Source: Colwellia sp. M166
Lineage (GTDB): Bacteria; Pseudomonadota; Gammaproteobacteria; Enterobacterales; Alteromonadaceae
Direction: 5' to 3'
NCBI RefSeq assembly: GCF_024585285.1
Contig: NZ_CP040755.1
Coordinates: 4,402,001 to 4,466,000 of the forward strand
DNA length: 64,000 nucleotides
Shown: in pieces, positions 56,913 through 64,000 of the stretch
Position numbering within the stretch: the stretch's first letter is position 1
Layout of the letters: each line of letters opens with the position of its first letter
Made by a program: the position numbers and the translations under genes
Notes under the pieces: model-generated
Told to the model about the DNA's origin: nothing
The model's input: only the letters and a program-made list of their open reading frames with translations
Databases searched by the model: none

Positions 56913-57815
56913 TTAACTGGAGTGTTGTGAAACGACGCTCAACTTGCGTGGAATGTTCATTTTTTGTGAATATAGTGCCGTGTCTGCACGTTCAAAAAAA
57001 CTTATCGCATTGTCAGCTTTATTCATAAATGCTAAGCCTAAGCTACTGGTAACGTTATATTTTGCTAATAATGCATCATGTGCCATTGCTTGATAAATTC
57101 GCTGCTCTATTACCGTTAATGATTGTTGAGAAGCATCGGCAATAATAATAGCGAACTCATCGCCACCAAAGCGAAAAATACAGTCAGTGTCTCGGACACT
57201 TTGACGTAATGCCTGGGCAAAATGTACTAGAACGTTATCGCCGATAATGTGACCAAAAGAATCGTTAATGGCTTTAAACTTATTCAAATCGCAAAGAATT
57301 AAGCCAACACGCGAATGTCGACGCGCTGCTTGAGCCATAGTGCGTTTAATTTGTTCGTCAAAACTTCGACGGTTACCTAACTGTGTTAAGCCGTCTTGCA
57401 TGGCTAGTTGCATCGCTTGATGATACTTAACCGCATTGTTTAGCGGGTTAATCAGTAGTTGATGCAGTTCATTGAGTATTTCATAGTTAGTAATACTTAT
57501 CGGCATATTGACAGCATAGGTGAGCATGCCAAAAAAATGTCCATTAAGTTTTAATTCAAATTGACGTTCAGCTTTTGCCTGTCGACTACCGCGAGCCGTA
57601 GCGCTTACATCGGTATGTTTAAAATAAATACCAGTAAAATCAAGATACTTTGCTACTTCAATTGCAAAAATATCGATCAGTTTTTTTACCTCTAATGTTG
57701 TTTGTAATTGTTCGAGCAAGGCTAGATTACGCTGGCTTTGCTGCTCATTATGTTGAAATAATGTAAAGGCATTGAATTTGGAGTTAGGATGGTTAACAAC
57801 ATTGACAGTTCGCAT
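56913..57815 (-). CDS. Diguanylate cyclase (GAF-like plus GGDEF)
   Basis: A 300-aa cytosolic protein. Residues 1-135 form a sensor-like region, possibly a degenerate GAF. The GGDEF domain (about 140-295) has the intact active site FRFGGDEF and an RxxD inhibitory site (RDTD) five residues upstream. It is therefore an active cyclic-di-GMP synthase with product inhibition. Ribosome site TAGGA. Convergent with the zinc-ribbon-like gene (10 bp apart) and divergent from the KefB-type gene. Confidence 0.9.
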   Translation of the reverse strand: MRTVNVVNHPNSKFNAFTLFQHNEQQSQRNLALLEQLQTTLEVKKLIDIFAIEVAKYLDFTGIYFKHTDVSATARGSRQAKAERQFELKLNGHFFGMLTYAVNMPISITNYEILNELHQLLINPLNNAVKYHQAMQLAMQDGLTQLGNRRSFDEQIKRTMAQAARRHSRVGLILCDLNKFKAINDSFGHIIGDNVLVHFAQALRQSVRDTDCIFRFGGDEFAIIIADASQQSLTVIEQRIYQAMAHDALLAKYNVTSSLGLAFMNKADNAISFFERADTALYSQKMNIPRKLSVVSQHSS

Positions 57816-58159
57816 GATTTTTTCCTAGCTATTTTGACGTTAAAGCTTTCTTGGTTTACCTAAAGCAAAAAGCATACCTAGTCGACTAATTAATAAGGTT
57901 TTTATGGATGATTTTAATAAAAAGTTATTTTTCGACTAATATTCGTCTCGTTACGTTGTTTTTTTAGTTACATAAGCCGTAAGTAGATATTTGTTAAGTA
58001 ACCGTTTTTAAGTATGTTTTTCTACTAGTTAAGGAAAATAATTTAGACAAGACGGCTACTGCAAGGCTACACTTAAAGTGACTCCGTTTATTTCTTAATA
58101 AGCGTATTAGCTAATCATCGTCTGTAATTACCCGTTTTACCATCTTGTAAGGAACACAT
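57816..58159. other. Divergent intergenic region, DGC / KefB-type antiporter
   Basis: About 340 bp without a gene. A possible plus-strand promoter is TTGTTA (57991-57996), 16 bp, TATGTT (58013-58018), about 135 nt before the antiporter start. It is a weak match. Confidence 0.4.
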
Positions 58160-60127
58160 GTGACAAGTCATCTTGAATTACTCGCTATATTGTCCAGTGC
58201 CGTTTTAATTGTTTGGCTTTTCCGTCGTTTGCAATTGCCAGCGATATTGGCTTATTTAGTGGCAGGAGTGTTAGTGGGCGAGCATGGCTTAGCTTTAGCT
58301 CAAGAGCATGTGGATTATGATCATTTTGCTGAACTGGGTATTGTTTTTTTACTTTTCACCCTCGGACTTGAATTTTCATTGCCTAAGCTTGTGGCAATGC
58401 GGCATTTAGTGGTTACCGTCGGCAGTTTACAAGTCGGTATTTCCCTCGTGCTTTTTATGCTCGTTGCGATGTTATTAGGGCAGAGCTTTGCTGCAGCAAT
58501 AACTATTGGTGGCATTTTGGCACTTTCTTCTACCGCCATTGTTATACGGCAACTCAGTGAAAGTGGCGGCATGAAGAAAAAATCCGGCCAGCTCTCTGTT
58601 GCGGTCTTGTTATTTCAAGATGTTGCGGTAGTACCACTATTAATCGTTATCCCTTTACTTGCCCAAGGCGGAGATTCATCTTTTATTTTAGCGCTGCTCT
58701 TTGCTTTGGTGAAAGGGGTGTTTGTTGTTTCACTTTTACTACTGGCAGGTAAATGGCTATTACCTAGGTTATTTAACTTAGTGGCACAAGTGAGAACTGA
58801 TGAACTATTTGTTTTAACAACATTATTAGTAACTTTAGTGGCGTCAGCGTTAACACAATGGTTTGGCCTTTCGATGGCATTAGGTGCCTTTTTAGCCGGT
58901 ATGATGTTGGGTGAAAGCCAGTATAAGCATCAGCTTGAAGCCGATATTAGGCCCTATCGAGATATTTTATTGGGTTTGTTTTTTGTTACTGTTGGTATGA
59001 AGCTTAATATTGGAGTGGTGTTTTCATCGCCTTTGATAATTATTTCTTTACTAGTATGTTTTATGGTCGTGAAAGTATTGGTTATCACGTTGTTGGCGAA
59101 GCGAGCCGGAGAGTCACCCAAAGATGCTTGGGCTGCAGGTATTATGTTAGCGCAAATGGGTGAGTTTGGTTTTGTACTTATTGCTTTAGCTAGCCAAGTT
59201 GAAATTTTACCTGAGACTACGGCGTCAATCCTGTTGGGAACTGGCGTACTGAGTATGGCGATAACGCCTTATATGATTAGTCATGCCCGCAGCTGGGGCT
59301 TGTGGCTTAGCCGAGAAGAAATTATCGATACCCAAGGTCTCGATCAGTTACCGAACAGCACATCATTAAGTGATCACGTTATTATTTGTGGTTTTGGCCG
59401 GATTGGCCAAACTGTCAGTCGATTTTTAAAACAAGAGTCAATCGATTTTGTCGCTATCGATATCGACCCATTACGAACAACTAAAGCACGCGAAGCCGGT
59501 GAAAATGTACTTTTTGGCTCATCACGGCAAGCAGAGTTGCTTCATGCAGCGCATTTATCACAAGCGAAACTCGTGGTCATTGCTTTCGGCGAAGATAAGC
59601 AGTCACTTGATGTTATTCAGAAGGTACGCTCTTTATCCCCAGATGTGCCTATTTTAGTTAGGACGCGTAATGATGATCAGTTAGACGAGTTGCATGCTGC
59701 AGGTGCCAATGAAGTAGTGCCTGAGAGCTTAGAAGGGAGTTTAATGCTTGTATCGCAAGTATTGTCGTTAACCGGGGTGCCTTTTTCGAGAATAGTTCGC
59801 CGTGTGCAAAAAGAGCGAAAAAATCACTACAATCATTTACATGGCTTTTTTCAAGGTGAACATACCGATATGAGTCCTGAAGCTATTGACCGTATTGAAT
59901 TTGCTCATGCTATTATTTTATCAGAGCAATCTTTTGCTAATGGTTATTCAATTGGCTCATTAAAACTTGATGAACGCCGAGTCGTTGTTGTCGCATTAAG
60001 ACGAGATGATATTGAAACTGAAGAGCCTGACAGTAGTACTATCCTAAAACCACAAGACACCTTGATTGTACGTGGTAAGCCAAGACGAGTAGAGCGCGCA
60101 GAGCGTTTTGTGCAAGAAGGCCATTAA
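58160..60127 (+). CDS. CPA2-family K+/H+ antiporter with TrkA domain (KefB/YbaL-like)
   Basis: Inner-membrane monovalent cation:proton antiporter. The 655-aa protein has about 12 membrane helices (residues 5-380), then a TrkA-N NAD-binding domain starting HVIICGFGRIGQTVSRFL (about residue 402). A C-terminal TrkA-C-like part follows. Helix segments such as GIVFLLFTLGLEFSL and LGAFLAGMMLGES identify the CPA2 fold. GTG start with AAGGA 7 nt upstream. The gene lacks an ancillary kefF/kefG next door. Substrate K+ or Na+ is not decided. Confidence 0.9.
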   Translation: MTSHLELLAILSSAVLIVWLFRRLQLPAILAYLVAGVLVGEHGLALAQEHVDYDHFAELGIVFLLFTLGLEFSLPKLVAMRHLVVTVGSLQVGISLVLFMLVAMLLGQSFAAAITIGGILALSSTAIVIRQLSESGGMKKKSGQLSVAVLLFQDVAVVPLLIVIPLLAQGGDSSFILALLFALVKGVFVVSLLLLAGKWLLPRLFNLVAQVRTDELFVLTTLLVTLVASALTQWFGLSMALGAFLAGMMLGESQYKHQLEADIRPYRDILLGLFFVTVGMKLNIGVVFSSPLIIISLLVCFMVVKVLVITLLAKRAGESPKDAWAAGIMLAQMGEFGFVLIALASQVEILPETTASILLGTGVLSMAITPYMISHARSWGLWLSREEIIDTQGLDQLPNSTSLSDHVIICGFGRIGQTVSRFLKQESIDFVAIDIDPLRTTKAREAGENVLFGSSRQAELLHAAHLSQAKLVVIAFGEDKQSLDVIQKVRSLSPDVPILVRTRNDDQLDELHAAGANEVVPESLEGSLMLVSQVLSLTGVPFSRIVRRVQKERKNHYNHLHGFFQGEHTDMSPEAIDRIEFAHAIILSEQSFANGYSIGSLKLDERRVVVVALRRDDIETEEPDSSTILKPQDTLIVRGKPRRVERAERFVQEGH

Positions 60128-60211
60128 TATCTATACAATCAGAACAGTATTTTTTATATTATCAGGTCGAAGAGGTAATCAGCGCGCTAATTGACCTTTT
60201 CCTGATGTAAC

Positions 60212-61363
60212 TCAGATATCGAGAAATTGACGGATTTTATTTTCTTGCTCAAGTGCATCATTGAAGCCAAGGTTTATCAATTCTTTACAGTAATTTTTTT
60301 CAAACAGTAAATAGCTCAGTAAACTCGATTCGGCATCATTACTAATACCAATACCACGGAGAAGTAATCGGATTGGCAGTGGTAATCTGTCATAATACTT
60401 AACGGCAATGCTATTAAAGTTGTGACTGGGGTTGAGCAAATAAGAATCGATATTTTTTAAACCTGTGGTATTTTTTTTATTCTCATCAGGAATTAACGAT
60501 AAGGTATGATTAACTCGCTCCATACGTTCAATATCACTTTGTAAGGTATCAGAGAAAACCGAATCCAGTAAATGGCCAGCAATGGAGGCTGTTGTCGGGG
60601 GATGAGGATTGTTTTCTACTGCATGAATAGGATCTTTAGGTTGCTCAACACCGACAATAAATATTTTTTCCGCTCCTAAATGAATCGCAGGACTTAAAGG
60701 AGATAACTGATGAACAGAGCCATCACCTAAGTGGTTACGTCTTATTTTTACCGACGGAAACACTAACGGAATAGCCGCTGATGCCATTAGATGTTGACTA
60801 TTTAGCTGTGTTGGCTCACCACGACGCTTAGATCTAAACCAAGGGGAAATAGACTCCTCAGATTGAAAGAAACTAATAGAGTCGCCACTGGTATAGCTTG
60901 AAGCTGTTACGGATACTGCGGATAGGTAGCCGCGCCGAATATTGGTATCGATGCGATTAAAATCGACTACAGTCTCTAATAGTTGTTTAAGTGGCGCATT
61001 GTTTAATAAACTTCTCGCACTCTTATTCGCATAATCGGCTTGAAAACCGCCGAGTAAGCCCGCAATCAAATGGCTAGATACACGTATGGCATCACTGTGA
61101 TAAATACGGCCAGGGTCGAGGTTTTTCCATACCCATTCTAATTTTTTAACCGCCAATTGAAAACATGAAGCATAACAAGCTAGTGCGGTTGAGTTGATAG
61201 CGCCAGCTGAAGTACCACAAATAATGGGAAAAGGCACACCGTGGTTACGTGGCATAAACTTAGCTATCGCAGATAAAACCCCGACCTGATAGGCTGCGCG
61301 CGCGCCACCACCAGTTAATACGAGGGCATTATTACTGTTAATATAGCTGCGTTTATTTGTCAT
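60212..61363 (-). CDS. Patatin-like phospholipase
   Basis: A 383-aa serine hydrolase of the patatin family, likely a lipid acyl hydrolase. The oxyanion motif LTGGGARAAYQVGVL (about residues 14-28), nucleophile elbow ICGTSAGAINS and catalytic Asp in HLGDGSVHQLSPL are intact. The ATG at 61363 is preferred; an upstream in-frame TTG at 61375 would add four residues. No signal peptide is visible. Bacterial patatins include toxins and housekeeping enzymes; the context (single gene) gives no hint. Confidence 0.9.
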   Translation of the reverse strand: MTNKRSYINSNNALVLTGGGARAAYQVGVLSAIAKFMPRNHGVPFPIICGTSAGAINSTALACYASCFQLAVKKLEWVWKNLDPGRIYHSDAIRVSSHLIAGLLGGFQADYANKSARSLLNNAPLKQLLETVVDFNRIDTNIRRGYLSAVSVTASSYTSGDSISFFQSEESISPWFRSKRRGEPTQLNSQHLMASAAIPLVFPSVKIRRNHLGDGSVHQLSPLSPAIHLGAEKIFIVGVEQPKDPIHAVENNPHPPTTASIAGHLLDSVFSDTLQSDIERMERVNHTLSLIPDENKKNTTGLKNIDSYLLNPSHNFNSIAVKYYDRLPLPIRLLLRGIGISNDAESSLLSYLLFEKNYCKELINLGFNDALEQENKIRQFLDI

Positions 61364-61473
61364 TAAGTGAACCAAGTGGATTAAATTTTTGTTGTTGGGC
61401 GTGATTTTAATCAGTTTTCGATAGGGTAGCTAGTTGAAATGAAAAAATTTTGGTTGTTATAGTAAATAGTGAG

Positions 61474-61503
61474 AAAAAAAGGCCAGCTAATGCTGGCCTT
61501 TTT
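61474..61503 (-). terminator. Terminator after DUF3718 gene
   Basis: Stem AAAAAGGCCAGC / GCTGGCCTTTTT with a 4-nt loop. A-run on the plus strand gives a T-run on the minus strand, 75 bp after the DUF3718 stop. Confidence 0.88.
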
Positions 61504-61577
61504 AATGACATAAGAATTATTAACTAGTAAAACATTGAACTTACACTAAGTATAAACGCCTACTGGAAAATAAAGTT

Positions 61578-61937
61578 CTAGCTGCTAACGCGTTCGTTTG
61601 CAGCGTCGATTAATGGTTGCGATCCATTTTGAATAAGTGCCAAGTTAGCTGAAACGGTTTTCTTTGGTAATTTACTAATCATCAAAGAGCCGGTTTCAAT
61701 TGAACCTCTAGTAGCAGCAAATTCTAACAAGTTTTGCCCATTACACTGAATACCATCAAAGATATTACGAATTTTTAATTTATTCGACTTTAAGAATGAA
61801 CGCATACGCTTCTTGTCGTCAGCGGCAACATACTCACATACACTTTGTGCAATGTCAGCGGCTTGCGCTTTCGGCGCGGTTACAATAGACGTCATAGTTA
61901 AAGCAGTAATGGTAGTAACTAGTAATAATTTTTTCAT
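61578..61937 (-). CDS. DUF3718 exported protein
   Basis: A 119-aa protein with a signal peptide (KKLLLVTTITALTMTSIV, cleavage near AQA-AD), so probably periplasmic. The mature part (VCEYVAADDKKRMRSFLKS, then CNGQNLLEFAATRGS) matches DUF3718, a family of unknown function restricted to marine gammaproteobacteria. Two Cys residues may form one disulfide. Ribosome site AAAGG. Monocistronic. Confidence 0.85.
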   Translation of the reverse strand: MKKLLLVTTITALTMTSIVTAPKAQAADIAQSVCEYVAADDKKRMRSFLKSNKLKIRNIFDGIQCNGQNLLEFAATRGSIETGSLMISKLPKKTVSANLALIQNGSQPLIDAANERVSS

Positions 61938-62289
61938 TTTAATAACCTTTTATAATGCAATTAGAGTTAGTAAAAGAAAAAACCACAGGATGTACCTAAT
62001 AACACGGTAACTCCGCTGTCATAGATAAATATAGTAGTATATAAACCCTTAGACCGGTGGTTTTGCGTAACACGTTTTCGCGTGTCTTGCCTTTTCTTTG
62101 TCAATTCCAGTATTACCAAAACTGTGGTAAATTGCAACCCATTTGTGATTAAACGTAAAATACAGAGACAAGAACTGTAAATAAAAGCATTAAAAAACAA
62201 TGGTTTGATTGATGTGTTACCGGTTTTGTTTGGGGTGCCCATAAGTCATTTAAAAGGTGATAGTGGCAGGGATGTAAAATATAAATGAC
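61938..62289. other. Intergenic region between DUF3718 and scoB
   Basis: About 350 bp. A minus-strand 91-codon frame (61967-62242) has no ribosome site and unlikely composition, so I do not call it. Nothing else recognised except the scoAB terminator at its end. Confidence 0.5.
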
Positions 62290-62309
62290 AAAAAGGGGCT
62301 GGGCCCCTT
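62290..62309 (-). terminator. scoAB terminator
   Basis: Stem AAGGGGC / GCCCCTT with a 3-nt loop and a T-run on the minus strand, 35 bp after the scoB stop. Confidence 0.8.
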
Positions 62310-62343
62310 AAGTTAATTATATCACTTAAAAACTTGGAAAAAT

Positions 62344-63000
62344 TTAGAAGGTCATTTCTGGTATTTCACCTTCAATAACTAATTCACCTTCTGTTAATGC
62401 TATAATTTCTTCTACCGATACACCTGGAGCACGTTCGAGTAAGTAAAATTTACCGTTTTTGATTTCGATAAAGGCCAAATCAGTTAATACTTTTTTAATG
62501 CAGCCTTTGCCAGTTAAAGGTAAAGTGCAATCACTGAGTAACTTAGAGACACCGTGTTTAGATGCATGGGTCATGGTCACGATAATATTATCAGCACCGG
62601 CCACTAAATCCATGGCTCCGCCCATGCCTTTAATGAGCTTACCCGGGATCATATATGATGCAATGTTACCGTTAACATCGACTTCAAAAGCACCTAATAC
62701 CGTTAAATCAACATGACCGCCACGGATCATGGCAAAAGACTCAGCTGAGTCAAAAATTGACGCGCCAGTTGCCATTGTAACGGTTTGTTTGCCAGCGTTG
62801 ATTAAGTCAGCATCAATTTCAGCTTCAGTAGGGAATTGTCCCATGCCGAGCAGGCCATTTTCTGATTGCAACATCACTTCCATACCTTTAGGCACGTAAT
62901 TCGCTACTAAGGTTGGAATACCGATACCTAAATTAACGTAGTAACCATCTTGCAGTTCTTGTGCAACGCGTTGTGCTAGTTGTTCTCTTGATAAAGCCAT
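62344..63000 (-). CDS. scoB: 3-oxoacid CoA-transferase subunit B
   Basis: With subunit A, transfers CoA from succinyl-CoA to acetoacetate. The 218-aa protein has the catalytic Glu in QSENGLLGMG (about residue 46) and the GGAMDLVAG segment of the family. It follows scoA by 16 bp. With HMG-CoA lyase just upstream, it completes leucine degradation: the lyase makes acetoacetate, which ScoAB activates to acetoacetyl-CoA. Confidence 0.95.
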   Translation of the reverse strand: MALSREQLAQRVAQELQDGYYVNLGIGIPTLVANYVPKGMEVMLQSENGLLGMGQFPTEAEIDADLINAGKQTVTMATGASIFDSAESFAMIRGGHVDLTVLGAFEVDVNGNIASYMIPGKLIKGMGGAMDLVAGADNIIVTMTHASKHGVSKLLSDCTLPLTGKGCIKKVLTDLAFIEIKNGKFYLLERAPGVSVEEIIALTEGELVIEGEIPEMTF

Positions 63001-63016
63001 AAATTACTCCTTTTGC

Positions 63017-63721
63017 CTATGCGTCGCTGCGAACAGTGCGCTGCTCAATGCGTTTTTCAAATGTGCCTAAAATTAAGCGGTTTACATAAATACCCGGGGT
63101 ATGAATGTGATCAGGGTCTAACTCACCTGGCTCAACAATTTCTTCGACTTCTACCACGGTAATTTTACCGGCCGTTGCAGCTAACGGGTTAAAGTTACGC
63201 GCCGTTTTTCTAAACACTAAATTACCGTAACGGTCGGCTTTCCATGCTTTGACAATGGCAAAGTCGCCTTTAATTGCTGGCTCTAAAATGTAATGTCTAC
63301 CATCGAATTCACGCTCTTCTTTACCTTCAGCAACGGGGGTGCCGTAACCTGTGGCAGTATAGAAAGCAGGAATTCCAGCACCACCAGCACGCATTTTTTC
63401 GGCTAATGTACCTTGAGGGGTTAATTCAACTTCAAGTTCACCGTTCATCATTTGACGTTCGAATTCTGCATTTTCGCCAACATACGAGGCAATGATTTTT
63501 TTGATTTGACGATCAGGAAGTAGAATACCTAGGCCGAAATCATCAACGCCACAGTTATTTGAAACTACAGTTAAGCCTTTAGTGCCTTTACGTTTAATTT
63601 CACTAATTAAGTTTTCTGGAATGCCACATAATCCAAAACCACCAGCAATTACCGTCATATTGTCTTCAAGACCCGCCATCGCTTCTTCATAGCTTGACAC
63701 TACCTTGTCAAATCCTGCCAT
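63017..63721 (-). CDS. scoA: 3-oxoacid CoA-transferase subunit A
   Basis: The 234-aa A subunit of the same enzyme. The Gly-rich CoA-binding signature [15 protein letters not shown] is at about residues 25-39, followed by [14 protein letters not shown]. The [10 protein letters not shown] region and the [11 protein letters not shown] segment are typical of SCOT-A. Likely co-transcribed with the HMG-CoA lyase gene upstream and with scoB. Confidence 0.95.
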   Translation of the reverse strand: MAGFDKVVSSYEEAMAGLEDNMTVIAGGFGLCGIPENLISEIKRKGTKGLTVVSNNCGVDDFGLGILLPDRQIKKIIASYVGENAEFERQMMNGELEVELTPQGTLAEKMRAGGAGIPAFYTATGYGTPVAEGKEEREFDGRHYILEPAIKGDFAIVKAWKADRYGNLVFRKTARNFNPLAATAGKITVVEVEEIVEPGELDPDHIHTPGIYVNRLILGTFEKRIEQRTVRSDA

Positions 63722-63807
63722 TGTTTATTCCTCATTGATAAGTTTTTATTGTTACTTTTAGCGCTACTTTAATAGCTACTTTTATTTTTACTTATGTTTT
63801 TATATCA

Positions 63808-63831
63808 GAGCTTAGCGATATCGCTAAGCTC
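63808..63831. promoter_or_regulatory. Perfect 24-bp palindrome in the mvaB-scoA spacer
   Basis: GAGCTTAGCGAT / ATCGCTAAGCTC is a perfect inverted repeat that would form a 10-bp hairpin with a small loop. On the minus strand no T-run follows, so it is not an ordinary terminator for the leucine-degradation operon. It could be a processing or stability hairpin, or an operator. Confidence 0.5.
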
Positions 63832-63846
63832 CGTTTTTAATTTAAT

Positions 63847-64000
63847 CTATTTAGCACGGTATGCCGTTGACACTTTCGATACTGGCGCTTTACCCAATTT
63901 GTCACTAATAAACCAACCTGCGGCCAATAGCTTGTCAAAATCAATACCGGTATCTATACCTAAACCATTAAGCAGATATAAAACGTCTTCGGTGGCAACA
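63847..64000 (-). CDS. mvaB: Hydroxymethylglutaryl-CoA lyase, 3' end only
   Basis: Only the last 50 codons are in the window. They read ATEDVLYLLNGLGIDTG, then LLAAGWFISDKLGK, matching the C-terminus of HMG-CoA lyase, which cleaves HMG-CoA to acetoacetate and acetyl-CoA, the last carbon-skeleton step of leucine degradation. It is upstream of scoA-scoB on the same strand. Confidence 0.85.
   Translation of the reverse strand, partial: VATEDVLYLLNGLGIDTGIDFDKLLAAGWFISDKLGKAPVSKVSTAYRAK

Noticed and set aside
61967..62242. Minus-strand 91-codon frame downstream of scoB
   Set aside because: No ribosome site, composition atypical and it begins in the intergenic spacer; nothing supports translation.

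Overview
The window looks like chromosome of a cold-adapted marine gammaproteobacterium of the Alteromonadales, most likely Colwellia or a close relative. This is inferred from the AT-rich sequence, the trpL-E-G-D-CF-B-A operon with a fused trpCF, family markers such as DUF3466, DUF3718, YcgL/YcgN and GlyGly-CTERM-like tails, the mvaB-scoA-scoB end of a leucine-degradation cluster, and two ice-binding-type (DUF3494) lipoproteins. No rRNA, tRNA or CRISPR array was found.

Layout. 0-6 kb: end of rlmKL, a small glutaredoxin, uup and a DUF3466 exported protein. 6-8.6 kb: ilvI-ilvN on the minus strand behind a leader peptide and attenuator, with a 12-copy 8-bp tandem repeat at the 3' end of ilvN. 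8.8-12.1 kb: a DUF4136 lipoprotein, a secreted VOC protein, a periplasmic solute-binding protein and an alpha/beta hydrolase. 12.5-14.2 kb: glnS. 14.3-17.2 kb: an accessory stretch with a MITE-like inverted repeat, an orphan 405-aa gene, a gene interrupted by an in-frame stop, a 14-codon ORF with a near-perfect Shine-Dalgarno, and an upstream CRP-like site. 17.3-24.6 kb: complete trp operon with a Trp-Trp-Trp leader peptide and terminator. 24.6-32.3 kb: housekeeping genes rnm, yciO, scpA, scpB, rluB, rnd, ycgL, a lytic transglycosylase and ycgN.

32.5-37.4 kb: two overlapping signalling genes (PAS-PAS-GAF-GGDEF-EAL, and a soluble PAS-PAS chemoreceptor) bracketed by inverted copies of one interspersed repeat. 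37.9-52.9 kb: yrdA and pntAB were probably once adjacent and divergent. They are now separated by an 11-kb module made of a hybrid histidine kinase with four PAS domains, a REC-PAS regulator, a Crp-family regulator, two DUF3494 lipoproteins with bacterial Ig-like domains, and a second REC protein. The module is bracketed on the left by intact yrdA plus a relic of pntA, and on the right by a relic of yrdA plus intact pntA. That is the footprint of a duplicated junction.

53-64 kb: an alanine/sodium symporter, an RhlE-type helicase, a conserved zinc-ribbon-like protein, a diguanylate cyclase, a KefB-type antiporter, a patatin-like phospholipase, a DUF3718 protein, scoB-scoA, and the 3' end of HMG-CoA lyase.

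The most interesting region is the yrdA/pntA-bracketed sensor plus ice-binding-lipoprotein module. It reads as a horizontally or duplicatively acquired surface-adhesion or cold-response unit with its own phosphorelay. Next is the small accessory cluster between glnS and trpA, whose proteins I do not recognise.
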